DNA of 55,160 nucleotides from an uncultured Bacteroidales bacterium (GTDB lineage Bacteria; Bacteroidota; Bacteroidia; Bacteroidales; UBA932). Of the stretch, positions 38,488 through 46,653 are shown in pieces (the first letter of the stretch is position 1; every line of letters begins with the position of its first letter). The stretch is from the NCBI GenBank assembly GCA_944326235.1, contig CALVDH010000019.1, positions 1-55,160 on the forward strand, in the 5' to 3' direction. Both the position numbers and the translations under genes were made by a program. A model generated the notes under the pieces. That model was not told the DNA's origin and made no database searches. It worked only from the letters and a program-made list of their open reading frames with translations.

Positions 38488-39084
38488 TTACAGCATGATG
38501 GCCTGTGCGATTTTCTGTGCGGCGTCGTTGCCGGAGATGAGTTCCAGAATCTTGAGGCCGAAGGCTACGGCGTGACCGGCTCCGCTGGCGGAGATGATGC
38601 CTGCGTCCGCTACGACGCCCTGACGCTGGTCCACTACCGTTACGCCCTTTGCGGTCAGATACGGCTCGAAGCCTTCGTAGCAGGTCATCTTGAGGCCGCC
38701 TCTTGCGCGTACTGCCTCCTCAAGCGGCAGCAGTGAGAGTACGACTGCCGGTGCCGCGCAGATGGCCGCTACGGTTCCGCCTTCAGCATAGTGGCGCTGC
38801 ATGCGGTTCACCAGCGGGGCGCAGGCTGCGAGGTTCGTTGAGCCGGGCATGCCTCCGGGGAAGATCATGATGTCCTCTGTCCGGATGTCGTTCAGAGGGT
38901 ATTCGTCTAAGGTAAACTCTGCGTTGACGCTGATGCGCTGGGCACTGGTCACGGTATGGCTGTCGCTGATGGAGATGATGTTGAGCTCGATGCCGCCTCT
39001 TACGAGGATGTCGGCGGGAGCCATTGCCTCGGTGATTTCAAAACCGTCGGCTAGGAAGAGAAATGCTCTGGGCTGTGTGTTCAT
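38488..39084 (-). CDS. DJ-1/PfpI family protein
   Basis: 198 aa. The glutamine-amidotransferase-like fold has the nucleophile-elbow cysteine Cys109 in AAICAAPA and the partner glutamate E16 in DGFE. The ending SGAGHAVAFGLKILELISG is typical of DJ-1/YajL/ThiJ members. These are cytoplasmic proteins linked to oxidative or glyoxal stress; the precise activity is uncertain. It follows the small membrane protein gene by 19 bp on the same strand and probably shares its promoter. Confidence 0.85.
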   Translation of the reverse strand: MNTQPRAFLFLADGFEITEAMAPADILVRGGIELNIISISDSHTVTSAQRISVNAEFTLDEYPLNDIRTEDIMIFPGGMPGSTNLAACAPLVNRMQRHYAEGGTVAAICAAPAVVLSLLPLEEAVRARGGLKMTCYEGFEPYLTAKGVTVVDQRQGVVADAGIISASGAGHAVAFGLKILELISGNDAAQKIAQAIML

Positions 39085-39103
39085 AATGTCGGAGTTTAAG
39101 TGG

Positions 39104-39421
39104 TTAGAAAAGTGCGGCTACTACCGCTGAGGAGACACCTGCCACGCCTATCGCGGCCGCTATCAGTGCGAACACGAAGAGTATCATTACCAGGCCGAGC
39201 AGGGAAATAATGAATCCGGCGATGGCCAGACCCCTCGGGGCCTTGAACATGCCGATGAAGGAGAAGAGCAGTCCCAGGGCCCAGGTGAACCATCCGAAAA
39301 CGGGTACCCAGCCCAGGACTATCGTCAGGACCGCGAGTATGAAGCCCGCTGTCCCGAGGCCGTTGGTCCGTCTTACGACGTATATCGGCCTGTTATTGTA
39401 TCTGTCGTCGTAAACTTCCAT
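39104..39421 (-). CDS. DUF4190-like small membrane protein
   Basis: 105 aa. A short polar N-terminus (MEVYDDRYNNRPIYVVRR) precedes three or four hydrophobic segments with glycines (GTAGFILAVLTIVLGWVPVF, GLAIAGFIISLLGLVMILF). The two repeated G-x-A-G-F-I units resemble DUF4190. Function unknown. A -7 box lies at 39429-39436, only 7 bp before the ATG, so the leader is very short. It is followed by the DJ-1 family gene. Confidence 0.7.
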   Translation of the reverse strand: MEVYDDRYNNRPIYVVRRTNGLGTAGFILAVLTIVLGWVPVFGWFTWALGLLFSFIGMFKAPRGLAIAGFIISLLGLVMILFVFALIAAAIGVAGVSSAVVAALF

Positions 39422-39428
39422 GGTAACG

Positions 39429-39436
39429 CAAATATA
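39429..39436 (-). promoter_or_regulatory. -7 promoter box for the membrane protein/DJ-1 operon
   Basis: Minus-strand TATATTTG, 7 bp upstream of the ATG at 39421. Confidence 0.5.
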
Positions 39437-39492
39437 CTAAAACTTTCCGACAGTTCCATACAGTACTGCGGGAGGTTGCCTGTCATTTCGAC

Positions 39493-39590
39493 TCCCATCC
39501 GGCAGGTGCCTTCTCGATTTCGTTATAAGCCGACCTGCCTCAGAAGCACCTCCCGGTGGCCCTGCTTCGTTTTCCCATCCGGAAGGTGCC
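39493..39590. repeat. Short direct repeat in the intergenic region before the AraC gene
   Basis: TCCCATCCGGCAGGTGCC (39493-39510) recurs with one change at 39573-39590, an 80-bp period. The 39437-39734 region holds no gene; the AraC -7 box is at 39707-39714. Confidence 0.45.
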
Positions 39591-39706
39591 GACAAAAGCG
39601 GCCTTTCCCCGTCACCTTCCAGCCGTGCCTTTTGAGTCAGCCCCCTTCCAGTGCCTTCCTGCTGTGCATTTTGCGAAGAAAATGCGGCCCATGAGAGAAA
39701 AAGCAT

Positions 39707-39714
39707 TAGATTTG
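39707..39714 (+). promoter_or_regulatory. -7 promoter box for the AraC/miaA operon
   Basis: TAGATTTG, 20 bp before ATG 39735. Confidence 0.45.
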
Positions 39715-39734
39715 TGACAGAAACAGAATGACAG

Positions 39735-40583
39735 ATGGACAAAGCCTTCTTTTCAGATACTCCCCACATACAGTACGGCGAGACCGACATGGAGCCGCTG
39801 GTGCGCAATGCATGCCGGTTCGGCTGTGATATTCAGATAGTGTGTACGCGCGGGACAGCCGAGATTTCGACCGGTATCCAGAGCTACGGGATGCGGCGGG
39901 GCACTGAACTTTTTCTCTTCGGCGGTACCCTGGTGCAGGTCAGCGACCCGAGCCCGGATTTCACGGTGAGGATGCTGCTGTATCCCAAGGACGTAGTGAT
40001 CAAGGCCATATTGCCGATTGACTCGGACTTCCTGAACTACCTGCACGAGTATCCTTTTCTGGACCACATCGGCGGGGGCGCCCCTGAGGATGAGTGGGAG
40101 AACGTGCTGCAGTGGATGGACATGGCCCGTCTGCTGTTTACCCGCCCGGTGCAGTATTTCCGGAAGCAGATAGAACAGAATTTTCTCCAGAGCATGCTGA
40201 TGTGCCTGTACAACCACATTCCCCGCAAGAAGGTGACTGCCTCCCGCGAGAACAGCCGCCGGCAGGTGCTCTGCCATCAGTTCATGCGTCTGATCAGAGA
40301 GAACAGCGCCCGGGAGCATCAGGTGCCTTTCTACGCTGACAAGCTGTGCATATCGTCCCGGTATCTCGGGGATATCGTGGCGGAGAATTTCGGGGGGATG
40401 ACTCCCAAGCAGTTGATCGACAAGCAGCTGATAGCCGAGATCAAGGTCCAGCTGGACAACCCTCTGTTCTCCGTGAGCGAGATTGCACAGTACCTGAATT
40501 TTCCCGAGCATACTTCGATGAGCCGTTTTTTCAAGCGCAATACCGGGATGTCCCCCAAGGAGTACCGGGCTTCACGCAAATAA
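39735..40583 (+). CDS. AraC-family transcriptional regulator
   Basis: 282 aa. The C-terminal third has the two HTH motifs of AraC/XylS proteins: FYADKLCISSRYLGDIVAEN and PLFSVSEIAQYLNFPEHTSM, then FKRNTGMSPKEYRASRK. The N-terminal half is a cupin-like sensor domain (FGCDIQIVCTRGTAEISTG). Target genes are unknown. It is followed 12 bp later by miaA, probably in the same transcript, which is an unusual partner for a ligand-sensing regulator. Confidence 0.88.
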   Translation: MDKAFFSDTPHIQYGETDMEPLVRNACRFGCDIQIVCTRGTAEISTGIQSYGMRRGTELFLFGGTLVQVSDPSPDFTVRMLLYPKDVVIKAILPIDSDFLNYLHEYPFLDHIGGGAPEDEWENVLQWMDMARLLFTRPVQYFRKQIEQNFLQSMLMCLYNHIPRKKVTASRENSRRQVLCHQFMRLIRENSAREHQVPFYADKLCISSRYLGDIVAENFGGMTPKQLIDKQLIAEIKVQLDNPLFSVSEIAQYLNFPEHTSMSRFFKRNTGMSPKEYRASRK

Positions 40584-40595
40584 AACAATGATGTT

Positions 40596-41504
40596 ATGAG
40601 CAGTGATCTGGAAAAATATCGTCTGACGGTGGTCCTGGGGCCGACGGCCTCGGGCAAGACCCGCTATGCGGTGCGGCTGGCGGGGGAGGCCGGTGCTGAG
40701 ATTATCTCGGCTGACTCGCGGCAGATATACCGCGGGATGGATATCGGGACCGGGAAGGACCTCGGCGAGTATGTGTATGAGGGCCGGCCGGTGCCGTATC
40801 ATCTGATAGACATCGTGGATGCCGGGGTGCGCTACGATATCTTCCGGTATCAGCGGGATTTCGCGGCGGCGTACAATGACATCGTCTCCCGCGGCCGTCC
40901 GGTGATTCTATGCGGCGGCTCGGGGCTGTACATCGAGTCGGTGACGCGGAACTATGCTATACCGGAGGTGCCGTCCAACCCGGCTCTGCGTGCGGATCTG
41001 GAGCAGCACTCCGACGAATATCTGATAGACATGCTCAAGTCGCTGACCGTCCCTCACAATACCACGGACTACGATACGCGGAAAAGGCTCATCCGGGCCA
41101 TTGAGATAGCAGTCTATCAGAAGGAGCATCCGGAGGATGCGGGGGTATTCTCGGGGGACAATGCTCCGCTGGCCCGCTTCGCTCCGGAGGAGGTGCACTA
41201 CATCGGGCTGTCCGTCTCGCGGGAGGAGCGCAATGCACGTATCGACCGGCGCCTGGATGCCCGTCTGAAGGAGGGGATGATCGATGAGGTGCGCCGTCTG
41301 CTGGAGAGTGGCCTCTCACCGGATGACCTTATCTACTATGGTCTGGAATATAAGTTCGTCACCCTGTATCTCACCGGGCAGATGAGTTACGACGAGATGC
41401 GGGCCAGGCTGGCCATCGCCATCCACCAGTTCGCAAAACGGCAGATGACCTGGTTCAGGGGCATGGAGCGCCGCGGCATCCACATCGATTGGGTGACAGT
41501 CTGA
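40596..41504 (+). CDS. miaA: tRNA dimethylallyltransferase
   Basis: 302 aa. It transfers a dimethylallyl group to N6 of A37 in tRNAs reading UNN codons. P-loop GPTASGKT at 15-22, ADSRQIYRGMDIGTGK (substrate loop) and the VPYHLIDIVD block are conserved. The C-terminal part ends QMTWFRGMERRGIHIDW, the usual K.QMTWFR tRNA-binding motif. It is a little shorter than E. coli MiaA (316). Cotranscribed with the upstream AraC gene, 12 bp apart. Bacteroidota often carry two MiaA paralogs; whether this is the sole copy is unknown. Confidence 0.93.
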   Translation: MSSDLEKYRLTVVLGPTASGKTRYAVRLAGEAGAEIISADSRQIYRGMDIGTGKDLGEYVYEGRPVPYHLIDIVDAGVRYDIFRYQRDFAAAYNDIVSRGRPVILCGGSGLYIESVTRNYAIPEVPSNPALRADLEQHSDEYLIDMLKSLTVPHNTTDYDTRKRLIRAIEIAVYQKEHPEDAGVFSGDNAPLARFAPEEVHYIGLSVSREERNARIDRRLDARLKEGMIDEVRRLLESGLSPDDLIYYGLEYKFVTLYLTGQMSYDEMRARLAIAIHQFAKRQMTWFRGMERRGIHIDWVTV

Positions 41505-41510
41505 ACCGCG

Positions 41511-42005
41511 CTACAGCTCTTCCCATTCGCCGCCCCACATCTGAATGAAGCGGTACATGTCGTCGCGGGAGATTTCGAGGGAGGCGGTGTTGTCGTTGGG
41601 GTGGAAGGTGACCCGCTCGGCCTGGCGCAGGTCCTTGTCGAGATAGAGCTTGACCTGATGGTCAGGGTCGTTGATGAGGCCGAAGAGGGAGACGGAGCCG
41701 GGGACAGTCCCGAGGTATTTCTCCATACGCTGCTCGGAGGCGAAGGAGAGCTTGCCCTGATGCAGCTGATGCTCCAGGCCGTGGATGTCCATCTGCTTGT
41801 GGCACTCGAGGATGACCAGGTAGTGGCGGTTGCCCTTGTGGTTTCTGAAAAACAAGTTCTTGCAGTGCGTCGAGTCGAAGTCCTTCCAGTACTTCATGGC
41901 CTCTTCTATAGTGGGAAGCGGCGGATGCTCGTGGATGATGTAGCTGATGCCCATTTCCTGCAGCCTGTCAAGTACTTTTCTGCGTCTTTCTTCTGCTGTC
42001 TCCAT
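41511..42005 (-). CDS. Prolyl-tRNA deacylase, YbaK/ProX editing family
   Basis: 164 aa from ATG 42005. It hydrolyses mischarged prolyl-tRNA in trans. The YbaK fold is seen in THCKNLFFRNHKGNRHYLVIL, with the conserved lysine, and PGSVSLFGLINDPDHQVKLY. An upstream in-frame ATG at 42041 is rejected because a -7 box (minus-strand TATATTTG, 42028-42035) lies between the two. Short divergent spacing to glutaminase. It is convergent with miaA, ending 6 bp from its stop. Confidence 0.85.
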   Translation of the reverse strand: METAEERRRKVLDRLQEMGISYIIHEHPPLPTIEEAMKYWKDFDSTHCKNLFFRNHKGNRHYLVILECHKQMDIHGLEHQLHQGKLSFASEQRMEKYLGTVPGSVSLFGLINDPDHQVKLYLDKDLRQAERVTFHPNDNTASLEISRDDMYRFIQMWGGEWEEL

Positions 42006-42027
42006 ATTTTTTCCGTTTATCGGGCCG

Positions 42028-42066
42028 CAAATATAGTTCATTCTTCCCGTATCCTGTGTATTTTTG
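42028..42066. promoter_or_regulatory. Divergent -7 boxes between the prolyl-tRNA deacylase gene and glsA
   Basis: Minus-strand TATATTTG at 42028-42035 serves the deacylase gene, and plus-strand TATTTTTG at 42059-42066 serves glutaminase. They are 23 bp apart in a 79-bp gap, so the two RNA polymerase sites must overlap. Confidence 0.55.
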
Positions 42067-42084
42067 CAGTCTTAAACTGAGAAT

Positions 42085-42999
42085 ATGGATTATCAGAATG
42101 TGATTGACAGGATTCACGGTCAGCTGCAGGACCTGTGGGGACAGGGCAGGGTGGCGGATTACATACCGGCGCTGGCGAAGGTGGATCCGAGGCAGTTCGG
42201 GATAGCGGTGGCTACTCTCGACGGGCAGGAGTTCAGGACCGGGGACGCGCAGGTGTGCTTCTCGATTCAGAGTATTTCGAAGGTGTTTACCCTGGCGATG
42301 GTGACCGGGCGCATCGGGGACGATATATGGAAGGCGGTGGGACGCGAACCCTCCGGCAACCCGTTCAATTCCTTGGTGCAGCTCGAGTATGAGCACGGCC
42401 TGCCCCGCAACCCGTTCATTAATGCGGGTGCCCTCGTCGTGACGGACCGCCTGATATCGCTCTACCCTCATCCCAAGGACGCCATGCTGGAGTTTGTCCG
42501 CGCCCTCTGCGCCAACGACGATATCTACTACGACAAGGAGATAGCCCGCTCCGAGCGGCTCAATGCCGACCGCAACCTGGCCCTTGCCTATTTCATGAAG
42601 AGCTTCGGGAATATTGAGAATGACGTGGAGACGCTGCTGGACGTCTACTGCCACCAGTGCGCCATATCGATGTCGTGTGCGGACCTCGCCCGCGCCTTCC
42701 TCTTCCTGAGCAACCGTGGCGTGAACCCCTTCGACGGCAGGCAGGTCCTGACCGTCAGCCAGGCCAAACGCCTCGGAGCCCTCATGCTCACCTGCGGCTT
42801 CTACGACGAGTCGGGCGACTTCGCCTTCCGCGCCGGCCTCCCCGGCAAGAGCGGCGTAGGCGGCGGCATAGCGGCCTACATCCCCGGCAACCTCGCCATT
42901 ACCGTCTGGAGCCCCGAGCTCAACCGCCACGGCAACTCCCTCATCGGCATGGCCGCCCTCGAGCATTTTACCACCGATATCGGCAATTCCATTTTCTAG
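42085..42999 (+). CDS. glsA: Glutaminase
   Basis: 304 aa. Hydrolyses glutamine to glutamate and ammonia. The beta-lactamase-like active site S63-I-S-K66 lies in CFSIQSISKVFTL; PFNSLVQLEYEHGLPRNPFINAGAL is the family signature, and the C-terminal AGLPGKSGVGGGIAA block is conserved. Length fits the GlsA/YbaS family. It has its own promoter (42059-42066) and ends 25 bp from the convergent YhcG-type gene. Confidence 0.95.
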   Translation: MDYQNVIDRIHGQLQDLWGQGRVADYIPALAKVDPRQFGIAVATLDGQEFRTGDAQVCFSIQSISKVFTLAMVTGRIGDDIWKAVGREPSGNPFNSLVQLEYEHGLPRNPFINAGALVVTDRLISLYPHPKDAMLEFVRALCANDDIYYDKEIARSERLNADRNLALAYFMKSFGNIENDVETLLDVYCHQCAISMSCADLARAFLFLSNRGVNPFDGRQVLTVSQAKRLGALMLTCGFYDESGDFAFRAGLPGKSGVGGGIAAYIPGNLAITVWSPELNRHGNSLIGMAALEHFTTDIGNSIF

Positions 43000-43024
43000 C
43001 TGCCTGGTGACTGTAACTGCGTTG

Positions 43025-44179
43025 TTATTTTATATTGCGGAATAGTTTGCAGAACTCGTTCAGCCTTTCCTGCATACGCTCCTGCGGAATGAGAATGCGT
43101 TTATACTCCGCTATCATCGTAGGGCTCATGCTCCGGCTCATGGCATATTCTACCACGACCCTGTCGGCTTCAGGACAGAGAATTATGCCTATGGACGGAT
43201 TTTCGTTGGAGCGTTTCATGTCCCGGTCGAGTGCTTCCAGATAAAATTCCAGCTGGTCGAGGTCACGAGGATGAAATTTGGTCTTTTTCAACTCTACAGC
43301 GACCAATGCCTGCAATCCACGATGAAAAAACAGCAAGTCCGCCTTGAATGTGGACGCCCCGATCTTGAGACGATATTCCTGATCCATGAATATGAAATCT
43401 TTGCCCAATTCAAGGATAAACTGTTTCATATGCTCCAGCAATCCGTTTCTTAACCGGGATTCACTATGCTTCTTCGGCAAATCCAGGAAATCAACAAACA
43501 ATGTGTCTTTGAACATAATGGGAGCATTAGGGTATGTCTCAAGCAATCCTTTTGACATATTCTCCTTGCTGCCCAATAAAGCCGAAAATGTCTGGTTTGA
43601 GATACAACGCTGCAGTTCCCTTTTTACCAGATGTTCCTTATTGGCATAGAGTATATAGAACATCCGTTCTTCGTTATTTTTACAACGGCATAGTATCTCT
43701 ATATGATTGGTCAATGTGGTCAACTCCAGTATCTTCGGCATTTGTCCGATTTCCGGTCGGACAATTTGTGCAGTTTTTGGCTGCACAGTTATCGCATGGT
43801 CTGATGATGCTTCAAAATTAGATGTCTCAATTTGTCCAATTCTTGGCTGGACAAATTCAGAATTCAGATATTTCTCAACAATCGCAGCAAATGCAGCCGA
43901 AGAATACTCATCATAAAACAGCACCATATTATAAATACTGCTCCGCCTAAATCCTTTAATATCAGGATGCTGTGACCGGATATATTCAGACAGTTGCGTT
44001 ACGACCTTGCTTCCCCATTCTTCGCTTTTCAGCTTGCCTGAAACATATCCTCCCACATGCCATGCGGTAAGCAGCAGCTCTTTATTGACAGCTTTGGAAG
44101 CACGGCTTTTATGTTGTAGAATAATATCTACGACTTCTCTGAACTGTTGCTCTTCCGATATGATTTTATCTTTTTCCAT
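43025..44179 (-). CDS. YhcG/DUF1016-type PD-(D/E)XK nuclease-fold protein
   Basis: 384 aa. The N-terminal helical DUF1016 domain (FREVVDIILQHKSRASKAVN) precedes a variable middle part. The C-terminal nuclease-like domain contains FKADLLFFHRGLQALVAVELKK, the D...ExK triad, followed by DLDQLEFYLEALDRD. Members are found near restriction or defence loci and on mobile DNA; the cellular role is not established. Around residues 108-150 are three copies of a [QR]Px[IT][GA]Q[IM] motif, each encoded by a palindromic DNA unit (see 43741-43857). The gene is visibly more AT-rich than its neighbours, which suggests acquisition. It is isolated, convergent with glsA. Confidence 0.85.
   Translation of the reverse strand: MEKDKIISEEQQFREVVDIILQHKSRASKAVNKELLLTAWHVGGYVSGKLKSEEWGSKVVTQLSEYIRSQHPDIKGFRRSSIYNMVLFYDEYSSAAFAAIVEKYLNSEFVQPRIGQIETSNFEASSDHAITVQPKTAQIVRPEIGQMPKILELTTLTNHIEILCRCKNNEERMFYILYANKEHLVKRELQRCISNQTFSALLGSKENMSKGLLETYPNAPIMFKDTLFVDFLDLPKKHSESRLRNGLLEHMKQFILELGKDFIFMDQEYRLKIGASTFKADLLFFHRGLQALVAVELKKTKFHPRDLDQLEFYLEALDRDMKRSNENPSIGIILCPEADRVVVEYAMSRSMSPTMIAEYKRILIPQERMQERLNEFCKLFRNIK
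43741..43857. repeat. Three palindromic units inside the YhcG-type coding sequence
   Basis: TTGTCCGA/TCGGACAA (43742-43764, 7-nt loop), TGTGCAG/CTGCACA (43767-43787, 7-nt loop) and AATTTGTCCA/TGGACAAATT (43829-43857, 9-nt loop). The stems differ in sequence but each pairs perfectly, and the frame is kept. The encoded peptides are RPEIGQM, QPKTAQI and QPRIGQI. Confidence 0.7.
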
Positions 44180-44232
44180 AACTGAGTACTTTGCAGGTTC
44201 AAATTTATAAAATATAAGGAAACAATGTGTCT

Positions 44233-45246
44233 CTAAAGTTTGATGGCGAAGCGCTTGAGCCGCGAGTCGAGCATCCCTTCCGGAACGATGTGCTTGATGC
44301 AGCCGGCGATGACGTTGAGCAGGCGCTCGCGGACGAAGTCCTCGCGGATGACGAGAGAGACTTCGCGGACGGGGACGCAGGTGGGGCAGCCGGGGGACGG
44401 GATGCCGCCAGAGGGAGCAATGTCAGTAGCCGGTGTCCCGCCGTTCTGCCGGACAATGGGCCTGAGGTTCCTGCGCTGCTCTTCGGTGAGGAATGCGGCG
44501 TGCAGCTCGGGGATGACGGTGTAGCCGCCGTTGGTGTCTACGATGCGCACGAGGGTATCGATGCTGCCGGCCTGGTATTCGGTGCGGGTCCGGCGGTGGC
44601 TGTGGCAGAAGTTGAAGACCTGGCTGCGGAGGCAGTGGCCCTCCTCGAGGATCCACAGGCGGTCGGAGGCCAGACGGTCGGCCGGCACTTCGCTCAGGGC
44701 GTACAGTTCGTCGGACGGGGAGATATACGCCACGAATTTTTCATAGTACAATGGTATTTCCAACAGGCCCTTCTGCTCCAGCGGAGTGGCCAGGATGGCC
44801 ATGTCAATCTCCGCCGCCAGCAGCTTCTCCACGATGAAGCGGGTGCGCATCTCGGACACGCGCAGATGTATGGACGGGTGCTCTTCGTGCATCCTCCGGA
44901 AGAGTCCGGGGAGGATGTAGGGGGCAATGGTCGGGATGATGCCTATGACGGCCTCTCCGCTCTCGTCGCCCTTCTCGACGGCGACCAGTTCCTCGATCTG
45001 CGAGGCGTTGTGCAGGGTCACCCGGGCCTGGGCGATGATTTTCTCTCCGAGGGCGGTGGGCCGGACGGGGTGGGCTCCTCGGTCAAATATGCTCACGTCC
45101 AGGGCGGTCTCGATGCTGCGGATGCCCGCGCTGAGGGTCGGCTGGGTGACGCCGCAGGCTTCGGCGGCCCGGACGAAGTTGCGGTGAGTGTCCACTGCGA
45201 CGATGTAGCGCAGGGCGGTAAGGCTGAGGTTGGTGTCTGTCTTCAT
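44233..45246 (-). CDS. oxyR: OxyR-type LysR regulator
   Basis: 337 aa. The N-terminal LysR HTH is in FVRAAEACGVTQPTLSAGIR. The peroxide-sensing pair is present: Cys205 and Cys214 in LEEGHCLRSQVFNFC, nine residues apart as in E. coli C199/C208. It senses hydrogen peroxide and controls the divergent peroxiredoxin gene. Around residues 268-291 there is an extra Gly/Pro-rich insertion ending in CPTC, unlike typical OxyR (305 aa). The ATG lies 8 bp after a -7 box (45255-45262) that overlaps an OxyR-like site, so autorepression is likely. Confidence 0.9.
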   Translation of the reverse strand: MKTDTNLSLTALRYIVAVDTHRNFVRAAEACGVTQPTLSAGIRSIETALDVSIFDRGAHPVRPTALGEKIIAQARVTLHNASQIEELVAVEKGDESGEAVIGIIPTIAPYILPGLFRRMHEEHPSIHLRVSEMRTRFIVEKLLAAEIDMAILATPLEQKGLLEIPLYYEKFVAYISPSDELYALSEVPADRLASDRLWILEEGHCLRSQVFNFCHSHRRTRTEYQAGSIDTLVRIVDTNGGYTVIPELHAAFLTEEQRRNLRPIVRQNGGTPATDIAPSGGIPSPGCPTCVPVREVSLVIREDFVRERLLNVIAGCIKHIVPEGMLDSRLKRFAIKL

Positions 45247-45254
45247 ACTGCCGA

Positions 45255-45326
45255 CAAATATAGAAATTATCTATGAGAACATAAAAAATATCGATTTGAT
45301 TTATCAAAACCGCCGCCATATCTTTG
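45255..45326. promoter_or_regulatory. OxyR operator and divergent promoters
   Basis: ATAGAAATTATCTAT (45260-45274) matches the OxyR half-site ATAG-N7-CTAT exactly; a weaker ATAA-N7-CGAT follows at 45281-45295. The first half overlaps the oxyR -7 box (minus-strand TATATTTG, 45255-45262). The peroxiredoxin promoter is TTG 45296-45298 and TATCTTTG 45319-45326, 20 bp apart, so the operator lies just upstream of its -33 box, as for activation. Confidence 0.75.
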
Positions 45327-45376
45327 CACCGTAAAACAAAACTCAACGGAATATTAATCATTAAAAAGTAATAGTT

Positions 45377-46114
45377 ATGGACAGCAACAACAACATTCAG
45401 AATCAGACACAGCATCAGTATTATCCCATGCCCCGCATCGGCGACCAGGCCCCCGCTTTCGAGGCCGTGACCACCCAGGGCAGGATAAAGTTCCCCGAGG
45501 ATTTCAAGGGCAAGTGGAAGATCCTCTTCAGCCATCCCGCCGACTTCACCCCCGTCTGCACTTCCGAGTTCATGACCTTCGCCTCCCGCGCCGCCGAATT
45601 CGAGGCCCTCAACACCCAGCTCATCGGCCTCTCCGTGGACGGACTCTACAGCCACATCGCCTGGCTGCGCACCATCCAGGAGAAGATCCAGTACAAGGGC
45701 ATGAAGAACGTCGAGGTGAAGTTCCCCCTGATCGAGGACATCACCATGGACATCGCCCGCCGCTACGGCATGATTCAGCCCGGCGAAAGCGCCACCCAGG
45801 CCGTCCGCGCCGTCTTCTTCATCGACCCGAAGAACGTAATCCGCACCATCATCTACTATCCCCTCTCGCTTGGCAGGAATTTTGATGAGCTCAAGAGAGT
45901 GCTGGTGGGCCTGCAGACCGCCGATGAGTTCGGTGTCGCCCTGCCCGCCGACTGGCAGCCCGGAGACGAGGTGATAGTGCCCACGGCCGGTTCCTGCGGA
46001 GTAGCCAAGAGCCGCATGGACGGAGACGATAAGGACCTGAAGTGCTACGACTGGTTCTTCTGCACCCGTCAGCTCCCCAAGGAGAAGATAGAGGACAAAA
46101 TTTACAGAAAATAA
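45377..46114 (+). CDS. Peroxiredoxin, Prx6-type
   Basis: 245 aa. Reduces hydrogen peroxide and alkyl peroxides. The peroxidatic cysteine is Cys61 in PADFTPVCTSE; the long C-terminal extension (about 40 residues beyond the Trx fold) is that of the Prx6 group. Extra cysteines in GSCGVAKS and LKCYDWFFC could serve as resolving residues. There is no signal peptide, so it is cytoplasmic. The gene is divergent from oxyR and has a full promoter. Its stop overlaps the start of an exported thioredoxin gene by 1 bp, so translation is coupled. Often called AhpC-like in this phylum, but without AhpF here. Confidence 0.9.
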   Translation: MDSNNNIQNQTQHQYYPMPRIGDQAPAFEAVTTQGRIKFPEDFKGKWKILFSHPADFTPVCTSEFMTFASRAAEFEALNTQLIGLSVDGLYSHIAWLRTIQEKIQYKGMKNVEVKFPLIEDITMDIARRYGMIQPGESATQAVRAVFFIDPKNVIRTIIYYPLSLGRNFDELKRVLVGLQTADEFGVALPADWQPGDEVIVPTAGSCGVAKSRMDGDDKDLKCYDWFFCTRQLPKEKIEDKIYRK

Positions 46115-46587
46115 TGAAACGGATAGCGACAACACTGCTTATGGCCGGAACCCTGCTTCTGTCCGCCCTGCCTCTGACGGCATATGGACAGGAGAGGGAG
46201 TCCGGAAAAAACGAGGAAAAAATGGAAACAGGAACAATACATCTGACCAAAGCTGAATTTCTGCAGAAAGTGTGGAACTATGAGGCCAATTCCCAGGCCT
46301 GGAAATACGAGGGAACCAAGCCCGCTATCGTGGACTTCTTCGCCACCTGGTGCGGTCCCTGCAAGGCCCTGAGCCCCGTGCTTGAGGAACTGGCCAAGGA
46401 GTACGGTGACAGGCTCGTAATCTACAAGGTGGACGTGGACCAGGAGCGCGAGCTCGCCGGAGCCTTCGGAATCCGCTCGGTGCCCACCCTGCTCTTCATC
46501 CCCGCCGACGGGGAGCCGTCGATGAGCCCGGGCGCTCCGTCAAAAGCCCAGTTGAAACAGATTATCGACGAGCATCTGCTGAAATAG
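46114..46587 (+). CDS. Exported thioredoxin
   Basis: 157 aa from ATG 46114, overlapping the peroxiredoxin stop by 1 bp. The signal peptide (KRIATTLLMAGTLLLSALP) ends near residue 25, and the mature protein is a full thioredoxin with W-C80-G-P-C83-K and the cis-proline in RSVPTLLF. It should act in the periplasm on disulfides. A strong terminator follows at 46626-46653. The upstream open frame inside peroxiredoxin is rejected because it lacks a plausible start. Confidence 0.85.
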   Translation: MKRIATTLLMAGTLLLSALPLTAYGQERESGKNEEKMETGTIHLTKAEFLQKVWNYEANSQAWKYEGTKPAIVDFFATWCGPCKALSPVLEELAKEYGDRLVIYKVDVDQERELAGAFGIRSVPTLLFIPADGEPSMSPGAPSKAQLKQIIDEHLLK

Positions 46588-46625
46588 TTGACCCAGCGGG
46601 CGATCCGCAAAAACATGAAGAAGGG

Positions 46626-46653
46626 CCGTGCCGGAATCCCGGTGCGGTTTTTT
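46626..46653 (+). terminator. Intrinsic terminator after the thioredoxin gene
   Basis: CCGTGCCGG (46626-46634) pairs with CCGGTGCGG (46639-46647) over 9 bp (two G-U) with a 4-nt loop, followed by six T. Confidence 0.85.

Noticed and set aside
42006..42041. 12-codon N-terminal extension of the prolyl-tRNA deacylase
   Set aside because: A promoter -7 box lies inside it; the start at 42005 matches the family length.
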